A DNA stretch of 64,000 bases from an uncultured Lachnospiraceae bacterium (GCA_902786205.1 CADABQ010000012.1:1-64000), one strand, 5' to 3'. Counted from the first letter of the stretch, positions 54,696 to 63,661 are shown. Numbers and translations: made by a program. Notes: generated by a model from the letters alone, not told the origin.

Positions 54696-54730
54696 AAAAT
54701 TTTCTTAGCGTGACAACCTCTTTTTTATAA

Positions 54731-56548
54731 TTATAGCAATGCTTCCATTTGATCTAATAAGGTTTCAAACACATCCATCGCAGACTGAATAGACTCTTTT
54801 CTACTCATATCTACTCCAGCACCTTTTAATAAAGCGATTGGATCTTTTGAACCTCCGCCACGTAAAAATTTATTGATATAATCTTTTACTGCCGGTTCCC
54901 CCTCTTTTAAAATCTTTGTGGATAATGCAATTGCTGCGGAATACCCTGTGGCATACTGATAAACATAAAAAGAATTATAAAAATGTGGTATCCTTGCCCA
55001 TTCTAAATCTATTTCTTTGTCAATCACAGTATCCTCACCAAAATAATCTACATTCAACTGATGGTACATTGTAGAAAGACTTTGTGCTGTAAGGGCTTCT
55101 CCACTTTCTGCCATTTGATGTGCCTTCCACTCAAACTCGGCAAACATAGTCTGTCGAAATAGCGTTGTACGGAATTGTTCCAAATGATAATTAATCAAAT
55201 ATGCCTGCGCTTTCTTTTCTGTTGTTTTTTCCAATAAATCATGTATCAACAATGCCTCATTGCAAGTAGAAGCAACCTCTGCAACAAATATTTCATAATC
55301 TGCACAGATATATGGTTGTGAAGAATTTGAATAATACGAATGCAATGCATGTCCCATTTCATGTGCAATCGTAAATACACTGTTTAAATCGTCCTGATGA
55401 TTTAACAAAACATAAGGATGTGTCCCGTAGGAACCCCAGGAATAGGCTCCACTTCGTTTTCCCTTATTTTCGTATACATCAATCCAACGATGCTCAAATC
55501 CCTTTTTCAATAAAAGCTCATATTCCTCGCCCATTGGAGACAATCCCTCCAACACCATCTTTTTTGCCTGTTCAAAAGAAATCTCCTTCTTTTCCTCTTC
55601 TACCATTGGCACATAAACATCATATAAATGCAATTCTTCCACCTGTAATGCTTTTTTTCTAATTCTCATATAACGATGGAGCAGGGATAAATTTTGACGG
55701 ACAACCTGAATCAAATTTTCATATACCGCAACTGGGATGTCACTTTCATCCAATGCCATAGACAAAGAAGATGAATATTTTCTTGTCTTAGCTATAAAAA
55801 TGTCCTTTTTCACATTGGCAGAATAGGTTGCTGCAAGCGTATTTTCAAATTCCTTATATTTGCTATATAGCCCTTCAAATGCATCTTTACGTACTCTTCT
55901 ATCTCTACTTTGTAAAAGTGCGCTAAAACGTCCATGTGTAATCGCAACCTTTTCTTTATTTTCATCTAAAATATCTGGGAAAGAAATATCTGCATTGTTA
56001 AACATTGAAAAAATCGTATCCGGCGAACTTAACACATCCCTCGCATTTGCTAAAAGTTCTTCCATCTCTGCGGATAATCGATGTTCTTTTTGTCGTAAGA
56101 TTTCTCCGAAAAATCTATCGTACCCTGGCTTGTCTTTTTCATCAACCCACTGCATAAAATCAGCATATACCCATTCAAATTGTTCCTCAGAAGCTCCTAA
56201 TATTTCTGGCTGAAAAAAGGAAGTAGCACTCTGATACTGCATGAGCAACGTGTCTGCTCGATCTGATAATTCCTGATAAGTTGCATTTGCCGTATCCTGA
56301 TGATATTTTTGATGTGCATAAACATACACCTTTCCAAACAATATTCCTGTCTTTTCATACAAATACAAAAAAGCATGCAAGTTTTTTCCGCTTGCAACTA
56401 CTTTTCCCTTCCATTTTTTTAATTCATCGCAAGACAACATTACTTCTTTATATGCATCTTCCCATTCTTCATCCGTAGCAAAGATATCCTCTAATCTCCA
56501 GGTATCTTCCGTTTTTATTTCATTTCTTTTCTTTACTTTTTTTGCCAT
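54731..56548 (-). CDS. pepF: oligoendopeptidase F
   Basis: An M3 family zinc peptidase of about 605 residues that cleaves short peptides in the cytoplasm. The zinc motif HEMGH is in FTIAHEMGHALHSYY, with the downstream Glu in CNEALLIHDLL. The length and N-terminus (EDTWRLEDIFATDEEWEDAY) are typical of PepF. The open frame begins 81 bp upstream, but AGAAGG lies 7 bases before the ATG at 56548. It converges with tmcAL, 35 bp apart. Confidence 0.95.
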   Translation of the reverse strand: MAKKVKKRNEIKTEDTWRLEDIFATDEEWEDAYKEVMLSCDELKKWKGKVVASGKNLHAFLYLYEKTGILFGKVYVYAHQKYHQDTANATYQELSDRADTLLMQYQSATSFFQPEILGASEEQFEWVYADFMQWVDEKDKPGYDRFFGEILRQKEHRLSAEMEELLANARDVLSSPDTIFSMFNNADISFPDILDENKEKVAITHGRFSALLQSRDRRVRKDAFEGLYSKYKEFENTLAATYSANVKKDIFIAKTRKYSSSLSMALDESDIPVAVYENLIQVVRQNLSLLHRYMRIRKKALQVEELHLYDVYVPMVEEEKKEISFEQAKKMVLEGLSPMGEEYELLLKKGFEHRWIDVYENKGKRSGAYSWGSYGTHPYVLLNHQDDLNSVFTIAHEMGHALHSYYSNSSQPYICADYEIFVAEVASTCNEALLIHDLLEKTTEKKAQAYLINYHLEQFRTTLFRQTMFAEFEWKAHQMAESGEALTAQSLSTMYHQLNVDYFGEDTVIDKEIDLEWARIPHFYNSFYVYQYATGYSAAIALSTKILKEGEPAVKDYINKFLRGGGSKDPIALLKGAGVDMSRKESIQSAMDVFETLLDQMEALL

Positions 56549-56581
56549 TTTATTACCTTCTTTCCAACTATAGACAATTAT

Positions 56582-56601
56582 GAACAAAGTGGATAAGTCC
56601 A
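56582..56601. repeat. dispersed repeat GAACAAAGTGGA-AAGTCCA, copy 2
   Basis: GAACAAAGTGGATAAGTCCA, one base different from the copy at 12771-12790. An inverted partner TCCACTTTTA lies about 100 bp to the right (near 56700), so copy D of repeat R2 is bracketed by AAAGTGGA inverted repeats. Confidence 0.45.
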
Positions 56602-56623
56602 TATCTGCTTCTTTAACACAATC

Positions 56624-56660
56624 AAGCAAGTAGCAGAACGAATTGCAAATATCCGCTTGA
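56624..56660 (-). repeat. dispersed repeat R2, copy D
   Basis: On the minus strand, CAAGCGGATATTTGCAATTC then GTTCTGCTACTTGCT: a diverged copy in which the downstream half is replaced by TGATTGTGTTAAA, a block that also ends copy B (35009-35020). Confidence 0.7.
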
Positions 56661-56834
56661 CTTCCTCAATCATTATAATAAATGCATAGAAACAAGTCCA
56701 CTTTTACTTTCTCCTGTTTATGAGTAATTATTGTTATTAGTTACCGTTATTATCCTAAAGTGTTCACTCGAAAAATTACGAAATATCCAAATAGTACTAT
56801 TTATTAGCATATGAACAAACAACAATAAATATTC

Positions 56835-57021
56835 GTAACAGTTCAGCCGGGTACATTCATAAAGTGCCAGAATATACAACATGACTAAAAATATCCTTTT
56901 TGGCTGGACACTTTATTCATGTTTGGCGTTAGCCCAATAGAAATGATTGTGGAAATTGCACTTAGCCTGCTAGCAGTCATGTGCAATTTCCACAATCATT
57001 TCTGCCCGGCTGAACTGTTAC
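56835..57021 (+). mobile_element. IS66-type MITE, copy 2 (187 bp)
   Basis: The terminal repeats are GTAACAGTTCAGCCGGG and its reverse complement CCCGGCTGAACTGTTAC (one internal mismatch on the left). It is flanked by perfect 8-bp direct repeats AAATATTC (56827-56834 and 57022-57029). Inside, a 23-bp perfect inverted repeat (56939-56961 with 56981-57003, core ATGATTGTGG / CCACAATCAT) encloses a 19-nt loop. It matches copy 3 in reverse orientation plus an extra ~50 bp shared with copy 1. It encodes nothing. Confidence 0.9.
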
Positions 57022-57052
57022 AAATATTCCGCTGCCTTTTTTACAATACAAA

Positions 57053-57089
57053 AGAATCCCATATAACAGCAATCGTTATACGGGATTCT
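57053..57089 (-). terminator. terminator downstream of nfnB
   Basis: A strong two-part stem: AGAATCCC / GGGATTCT and inside it ATATAAC / GTTATA, followed by TTTTGT on the minus strand, 29 bp after the stop. Confidence 0.9.
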
Positions 57090-57117
57090 CTTTTGTAAAA
57101 TAATTTCTGAATTATTA

Positions 57118-58512
57118 CTATTTACTTAAAAATTCATCAATACCCTGTGCTGCAGATTTACCAGCTCCCATAGCCAAAATAACGGTTGCTGCTCCTGTAA
57201 CGGCATCTCCACCTGCATATACACCATTTTTTGTTGTTTCGCCATTTTCTTCTTTTGCAACAATACAGCCCCATTTATTTACGTCAAGGCCATCTGTTGT
57301 AGACGAAATCAATGGATTTGGGCTAGTACCTAATGACATAATAACAGTATCTACATCTAAAACATATTCCGAATCGTTTACTTCAATTGGTCTTCTTCTT
57401 CCAGATGCATCCGGCTCACCTAATTCCATTTTTACAACTTTCATACCGCTAACATGACCATTCTCATCCACAAGAATTTCCTTTGGATTTCTTAATAAGT
57501 CAAAAATAATACCTTCTTCTTTTGCATGATGTACTTCTTCTACACGGGCAGGAAGTTCTTCTTCACTACGACGATATACAATATGCACCTCAGCTCCTAG
57601 ACGAAGTGCTGTTCTGGCAGCATCCATAGCAACGTTTCCACCACCGACTACAGCTACCTTTTTGCCACCGGCAATTGGAGTTGCGTAGCTGTCATCAAAT
57701 GCCTTCATCAAATTGCTTCTTGTTAAGTATTCGTTTGCAGAAAATACACCATTTGCGTTTTCTCCAGGAATACCCATAAACTTAGGCAAACCAGCTCCAG
57801 AACCGATAAATACCGCATCAAATCCCTCTTCATTTAATAATTCATCAATTGTAGTTGCCTTACCAATTACAACGTTTGTCTCAATCTTAACACCAAGCTT
57901 TTTCACGTTCTCCACTTCAGCAGCTACAACAGTACTCTTTGGAAGACGGAATTCTGGAATACCATAAGATAGTACACCACCAGCTTCATGTAATGCTTCA
58001 AAAATAGTTACATCGTAACCTTTCTTTGCTAAATCTCCAGCACAAGTAAGTCCTGCAGGACCAGAACCAATTACAGCTACCTTTTTATTCTTTTTCGCTG
58101 CATCTGCCTTTGGTGCTACATTATTTTCTCTAGCCCAGTCAGCCACAAAACGCTCTAACTTACCAATAGAAACAGCCTCGCCTTTTATTCCACGTACGCA
58201 CTTGCATTCACATTGTGATTCCTGTGGGCATACACGTCCACAAACAGCAGGAAGTGCTGAATAATTACTAATAACATTGTAAGCTTCTTCTAAATTACCT
58301 TCTTCAACCTGTTTAATAAATGCAGGAATATCAATATTAACGGGACAACCAGTCACACATCTTGCATTTTTACAATTCAAACAACGAGAAGCCTCTGCTT
58401 GTGCTTCTTCTAAATTATATCCTAAACAAACCTCTTCAAAGTTTGTAGCTCTCACTTTGGGATCCTGCTCTCTTACAGGAATTCTTTTCATAACATCTAC
58501 TTCAATTGCCAT
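57118..58512 (-). CDS. NfnB / GltA-type NADPH-dependent flavoprotein
   Basis: 464 residues of the glutamate-synthase small-subunit family. The N-terminus has two ferredoxin-like cysteine clusters (SRCLNCKNARCVTGCP and CGRVCPQESQCECKC) for 4Fe-4S centres. Two Rossmann folds follow: FAD (VIGSGPAGLTCAGDLA) and NADPH (VAVVGGGNVAMDAARTALRLG, read in parts). The adjacent NfnA-like gene makes this most likely the NfnB subunit of the NADH-dependent reduced ferredoxin:NADP+ oxidoreductase rather than a glutamate synthase; there is no large gltB here. AAAGGAG precedes the ATG. It ends 30 bp after nfnA in the same transcript. Confidence 0.9.
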   Translation of the reverse strand: MAIEVDVMKRIPVREQDPKVRATNFEEVCLGYNLEEAQAEASRCLNCKNARCVTGCPVNIDIPAFIKQVEEGNLEEAYNVISNYSALPAVCGRVCPQESQCECKCVRGIKGEAVSIGKLERFVADWARENNVAPKADAAKKNKKVAVIGSGPAGLTCAGDLAKKGYDVTIFEALHEAGGVLSYGIPEFRLPKSTVVAAEVENVKKLGVKIETNVVIGKATTIDELLNEEGFDAVFIGSGAGLPKFMGIPGENANGVFSANEYLTRSNLMKAFDDSYATPIAGGKKVAVVGGGNVAMDAARTALRLGAEVHIVYRRSEEELPARVEEVHHAKEEGIIFDLLRNPKEILVDENGHVSGMKVVKMELGEPDASGRRRPIEVNDSEYVLDVDTVIMSLGTSPNPLISSTTDGLDVNKWGCIVAKEENGETTKNGVYAGGDAVTGAATVILAMGAGKSAAQGIDEFLSK

Positions 58513-58542
58513 TTTAATCTCCTTTCTGACTACACAAACTGA

Positions 58543-59430
58543 TTAGTTGCCACCGCAACCGCAACCACCATTTTTATGTGTGTCACCCTCTTGAAGTTTA
58601 AGCATTGCTCTACCTTCTTCACTCTTGTACATCTGCTGTCTCTTCATAGCTTGATCAAAATCAACTAAATGACCATCAAACTCTGGTCCATCTACACATG
58701 CAAATTTCACTTCATCTCCGACTTTAAGACGACATGCACCACACATACCAGTTCCATCTACCATAATTGGATTCATGCTGACAATAGTAGGAATATTTAA
58801 TTCCTTTGTCAACAAGCATACAAATTTCATCATAATAACAGGTCCGATTGCAATAACAAGATCATAAGATTTACCCTGGTTGTTAATCAAATCTTTGATC
58901 TGATCATTTACATTTCCTTTAAAACCGTAAGAACCATCGTCTGTACAAACGTATGTATTCTTAGCAACCTGTTTCATTTCATTCTCTAAAATAATTAAAT
59001 CTTTGTTTCTTGCACCAATGATACAATCTACATCATATCCTTGACTCTTCATCCATTTAACCTGTGGATACACAGGAGCTGTACCCACACCACCTGCAAC
59101 AAATAAGATTTTCTTTTTCTTTAATTCTTCTGGATTTTCATCGATCAACTCCGATTTACAGCCCAAAGGTCCTACAAAATCTCTAAATGCCTGTCCTTCT
59201 TCATATTTAGCCATTTCTGTTGTAGATGCACCAACTGTCTGGAACACAATTGTAACAGTTCCCTGCTCACGATCATAATCACAAATCGTCAAAGGAATTC
59301 TTTCACCCTTCTCATCCATCTTGACAATAATAAACTGTCCTGGATAACAATGCTTAGCAACTCTAGGTGCTTCTATGTCCATTAAGACGATATTATTCGC
59401 CAACGCTCTTTTCTTTACAATCTTATACAT
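58543..59430 (-). CDS. NfnA-type FAD/NAD-binding, 2Fe-2S oxidoreductase subunit
   Basis: A 295-residue protein of the ferredoxin-NADP reductase family. FAD region: IPLTICDYDREQGTVTIVFQ; NAD region: ILFVAGGVGTAPVYPQVKW; the C-terminal CGACRLKVGDEVKFACVDGPEFDGH binds a 2Fe-2S cluster. This matches NfnA/SudB-type subunits. With NfnB it would bifurcate electrons, linking NADH and reduced ferredoxin to NADPH. GGAGG lies 7 bases before the ATG. The C-terminus is unusually Gly/Cys-rich (NGGCGCGGN). A promoter is at 59523-59551. Confidence 0.91.
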   Translation of the reverse strand: MYKIVKKRALANNIVLMDIEAPRVAKHCYPGQFIIVKMDEKGERIPLTICDYDREQGTVTIVFQTVGASTTEMAKYEEGQAFRDFVGPLGCKSELIDENPEELKKKKILFVAGGVGTAPVYPQVKWMKSQGYDVDCIIGARNKDLIILENEMKQVAKNTYVCTDDGSYGFKGNVNDQIKDLINNQGKSYDLVIAIGPVIMMKFVCLLTKELNIPTIVSMNPIMVDGTGMCGACRLKVGDEVKFACVDGPEFDGHLVDFDQAMKRQQMYKSEEGRAMLKLQEGDTHKNGGCGCGGN

Positions 59431-59522
59431 CGATATACCTCCATCTTCAGCTTGTATATAGCCGTTTTTTCACTCGTTCCGCTTTTGCGCATAAAACGAT
59501 AAAATTTTGCAATATAAGTGAC

Positions 59523-59551
59523 ATTATAACCTATTTTTTTTTAAAAGTCTA
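59523..59551 (-). promoter_or_regulatory. nfnAB promoter
   Basis: TAGACT (59546-59551), a 17-bp spacer, then TATAAT (59523-59528) on the minus strand, about 95 bp before nfnA and 30 bp from MITE copy 3. Confidence 0.5.
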
Positions 59552-59581
59552 GGTAATTAATGGCAATTCAACATTTTCTTA

Positions 59582-59718
59582 GTAACAGTTCAGCCGGGCA
59601 GAAATGATTGTGGAAATTGCACATGACTGCTGGCAGGCTAAGTGCAATTTCCACAATCATTTCTATCGGGCTAACGCCTGTTCTGGCACTTTATGAATGT
59701 CCTCGGCTGAACTGTTAC
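59582..59718 (-). mobile_element. IS66-type MITE, copy 3 (137 bp)
   Basis: Ends GTAACAGTTCAGCCGGG on the left and CGGCTGAACTGTTAC on the right, with perfect 8-bp direct repeats TTTTCTTA (59574-59581 and 59719-59726). It contains the same 23-bp perfect stem as copy 2 (59600-59622 with 59642-59664) and lies in the opposite orientation. Relative to copy 2 it lacks about 50 bp near the right end. No coding potential. Confidence 0.9.
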
Positions 59719-59742
59719 TTTTCTTATAATAGTTCAGCCAAA

Positions 59743-61782
59743 CTATAAACTTAATTCATCCGTGTATCTACATAACTTTTCCCGTAAGCGCTCATATTTT
59801 TTATAAATCTGGAGTAACTCTCCATCTGACACTTCTTTTGCTGCCTCATAAGCCTCCTTTAACACATGAGAATCTTGAAATACATCTGCCATTTTAAATT
59901 CCAAGAGTCCACTCTGTCTTATTCCAAATAGATCCCCCGGTCCTCGTAATTTTAAATCCTGCTCTGCAATTAAAAAACCATCATTGGATTTTCCCATGAT
60001 TTCCATACGTTTTTTTGTTTCCTTACTTTCATGCCCGGTCATAAAAATGCAATAAGACTGATAGCCTCCACGTCCTACCCGGCCACGAAGCTGATGTAAC
60101 TGTGCTAAACCAAATCTTTCGCAATTTTCTATCAACATGACTGTAGCATTTGGAACATTAATACCAACTTCCACTACAGTTGTAGAAACTAACACTTGTA
60201 TCTCACCTGATGCAAATCGTTCCATAATCGCATTCTTTTCTTTTGGTTTCATCTTGCCGTGTAAATACTCAATATTTACATTCATAGGAAGCACGTTACG
60301 CAATTGTTCTGTATAATCTATTACATTTTCTGCTTCCATATTCTCACTTTCTTCCACCATAGGACAGATTACATACGCCTGTCTTCCCTCTCTCACCTGC
60401 TTTTCTATAAATGCATATGCATTGGGACGATATCCAGTATTTACAACACAATTTTTGATAGGAATACGATTTCCAGGTAATTCATCTATCACCGTCAAGT
60501 CCAAATCTCCATATAAAATAATTGCCAATGTTCTAGGAATTGGTGTGGCACTCATAACAAGTACATGTGCTTGAGTGCCTTTTCCCGCAAAGTTTTCTCG
60601 CTGTTTTACACCAAAACGATGTTGCTCATCCGTAACTACCAATGCAAGGTCTGCATATTCCACCTTTTCCTGTATCAATGCATGCGTACCGATTACAATA
60701 TCAATCTCATGCTCTTTTAATCCTTTATAAACTTGTCTTTTTTCTTTTGCCGTCATAGAGCCTACCAAAAGTGCAATGTCCAGAGAATACGGCTCTAACA
60801 ATTCCTGAAAACTCTCTAAATGTTGTTTTGCCAGCACTTCCGTTGGCACCATGATTGCCCCCTGATGCCCATTCATGGCAGTTAAAAGAAGAGCAAGAAC
60901 TGCAATGGCCGTTTTACCAGATCCTACATCTCCCTGGATCAATCGATTCATAACCCCTTCTCCCATCATATCTTTTTGGACTTCCTCCCAGGCTCGAAGC
61001 TGCGCCTTCGTCAAGCAATAAGGCAAGGAAGCCATCAATTCCTCACACTCTTTCACAGGTTTCATCTGATATAAATTTTTTCTTTTTTCCTTTTTTGCTT
61101 TTAATTGATTTAATGCCATCACAAACAAAAAGAATTCATCAAACACAATTCTTCTTCTGGCATCGATCATCTCCTCTTTATTCTTTGGAAAATGAATTCC
61201 CCGAAGTGCCTTTTTCCTCTCAATCAGATGATACTTTTTCCGCAAATCAACTGGCAAATAATCCGTTTGAATTTCTCCCTCTTTCAATGCATAAGCAATC
61301 GATTTACTAATTGCATGATTGCTTAACCCTGCTGTTAAAGAATATACTGGTTGCAAACGATTCAAATTATTATAAAATTGCTCTTTGGTAAGCATCTGTG
61401 GCTGCTCGATTACCAACACACCATTTTTTCGTATGACTTTACCACGAAAAATATAGCGAGTTCCAGAATGTAAAGCAGACATTACAAAAGGCATATTAAA
61501 CCAAGTAAGGCGAATTGTGCCAGTCCCGTCCTGAATACTGCAAGATAAAATTTTTAATTTTCTTACCTTTCGTATTTTAGGAACACTTTCCAACACACCT
61601 TCAATAGCAGAAACTTCCCCTTCCACTAACTCACGAATTGGGCATATAGGCTTATACACATCATAATTTCTCGGATAATGCTCCAGTAAATCACCAACTG
61701 TATAAATATTTAATTTTTGGTATTTTTGTTGCGCCTTCTCGCCAATTCCTTTTATAGCTAAAATTGGATCCATCTCTCTCAT
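59743..61782 (-). CDS. recG: ATP-dependent DNA helicase RecG
   Basis: A superfamily 2 helicase of 679 residues that reverses stalled replication forks. N-terminal wedge/OB domain (~1-230), then helicase motifs GDVGSGKTAIAVLALL (Walker A), VTDEQHRFGVKQR (motif II, the DEQH box), VLVMSATPIPRT, VSTTVVEVGINVPNA and QLRGRVGRGGYQS. AGAGGG precedes the ATG. It lies downstream of fakA and asp23, the conserved yloU-yloV-recG order of Bacillus, though the recG unit is preceded by a terminator hairpin at 61914. Confidence 0.97.
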   Translation of the reverse strand: MREMDPILAIKGIGEKAQQKYQKLNIYTVGDLLEHYPRNYDVYKPICPIRELVEGEVSAIEGVLESVPKIRKVRKLKILSCSIQDGTGTIRLTWFNMPFVMSALHSGTRYIFRGKVIRKNGVLVIEQPQMLTKEQFYNNLNRLQPVYSLTAGLSNHAISKSIAYALKEGEIQTDYLPVDLRKKYHLIERKKALRGIHFPKNKEEMIDARRRIVFDEFFLFVMALNQLKAKKEKRKNLYQMKPVKECEELMASLPYCLTKAQLRAWEEVQKDMMGEGVMNRLIQGDVGSGKTAIAVLALLLTAMNGHQGAIMVPTEVLAKQHLESFQELLEPYSLDIALLVGSMTAKEKRQVYKGLKEHEIDIVIGTHALIQEKVEYADLALVVTDEQHRFGVKQRENFAGKGTQAHVLVMSATPIPRTLAIILYGDLDLTVIDELPGNRIPIKNCVVNTGYRPNAYAFIEKQVREGRQAYVICPMVEESENMEAENVIDYTEQLRNVLPMNVNIEYLHGKMKPKEKNAIMERFASGEIQVLVSTTVVEVGINVPNATVMLIENCERFGLAQLHQLRGRVGRGGYQSYCIFMTGHESKETKKRMEIMGKSNDGFLIAEQDLKLRGPGDLFGIRQSGLLEFKMADVFQDSHVLKEAYEAAKEVSDGELLQIYKKYERLREKLCRYTDELSL

Positions 61783-61860
61783 ATCTTTTCCCTCTTATTC
61801 AAAATGGTACCTAACAAATCAATTACCCTACCACTTTTTGCATTCTACCTGTACAATCCT

Positions 61861-61882
61861 TTTCTGCTCAGCTAAATTGTTA
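61861..61882. repeat. diverged MITE end
   Basis: The reverse strand reads GTAACAATTTAGCTGAGCAG, 16 of 20 positions matching the GTAACAGTTCAGCCGGGCAG end of copy 3. No second end or duplication is seen, so this may be a decayed remnant or chance. Confidence 0.4.
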
Positions 61883-61913
61883 CCATAGATCGTAAAAGCA
61901 TACAGAATAGGAA

Positions 61914-61944
61914 AGAGTTATCTGCAACACATGCAAATAACTCT
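61914..61944 (-). terminator. terminator downstream of fakA
   Basis: A stem AGAGTTATCTGCA / TGCAAATAACTCT (one mismatch) with a small loop, 33 bp after the stop. The tail is CT-rich rather than a pure T-tract. Confidence 0.7.
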
Positions 61945-61977
61945 CTCCTTGAACTTCACAATCCTACCAGCATTTCA

Positions 61978-63648
61978 TTATTCAACAGATAAAATATAAT
62001 AGTATACCGGTTGTCCTCCAAATTGTACTTCTACTTCTACTTCCGAATACTTCTCTTCAATGGCCTTTGCCAATGCCTCTGCATCCTGCTGTGTAACACC
62101 TTCGCCATAAAATACAGATACTATCTCCGCATCTTCATCTATCATCTGTGACAACAATTCTAATGTAGTACCCGTAATATCTTTGCCTACTGCCTCAATG
62201 CCGCTTTCACCGATACCCATAATATCATCCACATGAATCTCTTTTCCGTCAATCACAGTGTCACGCACCGCATAGGTCACCTGACCAGACTTCACATTTG
62301 CGATATTATCTATCATTTGCTGTTTATTTTCTTCCGGAGTCATATTATCCATAAAGTTGATTAAGGCTGTAATTCCCTGCGGAATGGTTTTAGTAGGAAT
62401 CACAACGATATTTTTATCCTCTGTAAGCTCTGCTGCCTGCTCTGCTGCTAAAATAATATTTTTATTGTTTGGCAAAATAAAAATCGTATCTGCATTTACT
62501 TCATCAATTGCGTTAAGCATATCTTCTGTACTTGGATTCATGGTTTGTCCACCTTCGATCAAGTGATCCACACCTAAGCCGGTAAAGATTTCACTAAGTC
62601 CTTCCCCAACAGATACACTAATAAATCCATACGCCTTTCTTGGCTGAGAAGCCTTTTCCTGTTCTTTTTCCGCTGCTGCTTTCTTTTCTGCCTCTTTGAT
62701 AACCTTTTCCGTATGTTCTAAACGCATATTATCAATCTTCATATTGCTGAGTGCGCCATAAGTAAGCGCCTTTTGAATCGCTAATCCCGGATCATTTGTA
62801 TGCACATGAACCTTTACTACTTCATCATCTGCTACAACAACCACACAATCACCGATACCACTTAGATACGCCTTAAACTCATGCTCATCTGCTTCCGTAA
62901 AAGTTTTTTCCAACATAATAATAAATTCTGTACAATATCCAAATTTGATATCTGCCGTAGAAACTTCACTAGAATCCATTGTAGATGCAATCTTTTTTAC
63001 AGGCTCTGCTTTTAGGCTTTCAAAATCAACTTTTTTACCCATCAAAGCATCTACCGCACCTTCTAATACGGTAACAAGACCTTTTCCACCAGAATCAACA
63101 ACACCTGCCTCTTTTAATACAGGAAGCATCTCTGGTGTTTGATCCAACACTTCATTCATATATACAATAACTTGTTGACAAAAATCCTGCACATCCTCTG
63201 TAGATGCCAATTCTTCTGCCTTATCTGCACCACCTTTGGCAACCGTTAAAATCGTACCCTCTTTTGGCTTCATAACCGCCTTATACGCAGTTTCCACTGC
63301 TTTTCCAAAACCTCTTGCTAAAACTGGAACCGTCAGTTCTGTTTCACCTGCAATTCCTTTTGTAAATCCACGGAACAACTGGGATAAAATAACACCCGAA
63401 TTTCCTCTGGCCCCTCGTAAGGAACCACTGGAAATTGCCTTTGATAAAGTTTCAATCGTAGGCTCCTCAAGTGAAGCAACTTCCTTTGCCGCAGATAAAA
63501 TAGTCAAAGTCATATTTGTTCCTGTATCTCCATCTGGAACGGGAAATACATTTAACTCATTTATATATTCTTTTTTTGCTTCAATGTTCTTTGCTCCAGC
63601 AATGAACATCTTCTGTAGCATTGCCGCATCAATCGCTTTGATACTCAC
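61978..63648 (-). CDS. FakA-like fatty acid kinase (DAK2/YloV family)
   Basis: 556 residues. The N-terminal DAK2 kinase-like domain (NELNVFPVPDGDTGTNMTLTIL, then SSGSLRGARGNSGVILSQL, read in parts) binds ATP. A middle degV-like domain (FGYCTEFIIMLEK) and a C-terminal region (FILPNNKNIILAAEQAAEL) follow. Staphylococcus FakA phosphorylates fatty acids held by FakB, and a degV gene is present at 52353. The GTG start follows AGGAGG by 8 bases. It lies 13 bp after the Asp23/YloU gene. It was long annotated only as DAK2 domain protein. Confidence 0.93.
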   Translation of the reverse strand: MSIKAIDAAMLQKMFIAGAKNIEAKKEYINELNVFPVPDGDTGTNMTLTILSAAKEVASLEEPTIETLSKAISSGSLRGARGNSGVILSQLFRGFTKGIAGETELTVPVLARGFGKAVETAYKAVMKPKEGTILTVAKGGADKAEELASTEDVQDFCQQVIVYMNEVLDQTPEMLPVLKEAGVVDSGGKGLVTVLEGAVDALMGKKVDFESLKAEPVKKIASTMDSSEVSTADIKFGYCTEFIIMLEKTFTEADEHEFKAYLSGIGDCVVVVADDEVVKVHVHTNDPGLAIQKALTYGALSNMKIDNMRLEHTEKVIKEAEKKAAAEKEQEKASQPRKAYGFISVSVGEGLSEIFTGLGVDHLIEGGQTMNPSTEDMLNAIDEVNADTIFILPNNKNIILAAEQAAELTEDKNIVVIPTKTIPQGITALINFMDNMTPEENKQQMIDNIANVKSGQVTYAVRDTVIDGKEIHVDDIMGIGESGIEAVGKDITGTTLELLSQMIDEDAEIVSVFYGEGVTQQDAEALAKAIEEKYSEVEVEVQFGGQPVYYYILSVE

Positions 63649-63661
63649 AATCTTATCCTCC

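Larger units (their letters stand above)
56549..57117. other. 569-bp intergenic region between pepF and nfnB
   Basis: It holds repeat R3 copy 2 (56582-56601), repeat R2 copy D (56624-56660), a minus-strand TATAAT near 56670, MITE copy 2 with its target duplications (56827-57029) and the nfnB terminator (57053-57089). No coding region of note; this is the densest repeat cluster of the window. Confidence 0.8.
59431..59742. other. 312-bp intergenic region between nfnA and recG
   Basis: It contains the nfnA promoter (59523-59551), MITE copy 3 with duplications (59574-59726) and a lone end-like fragment AGTTCAGCCAAACT (59731-59744) just before the recG stop. No coding region. Confidence 0.75.

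Noticed and set aside
56585..56710. AAAGTGGA inverted repeats around repeat copy D as transposon ends
   Set aside because: The shared arms are only 8 bp, and no target duplication could be found at either side.
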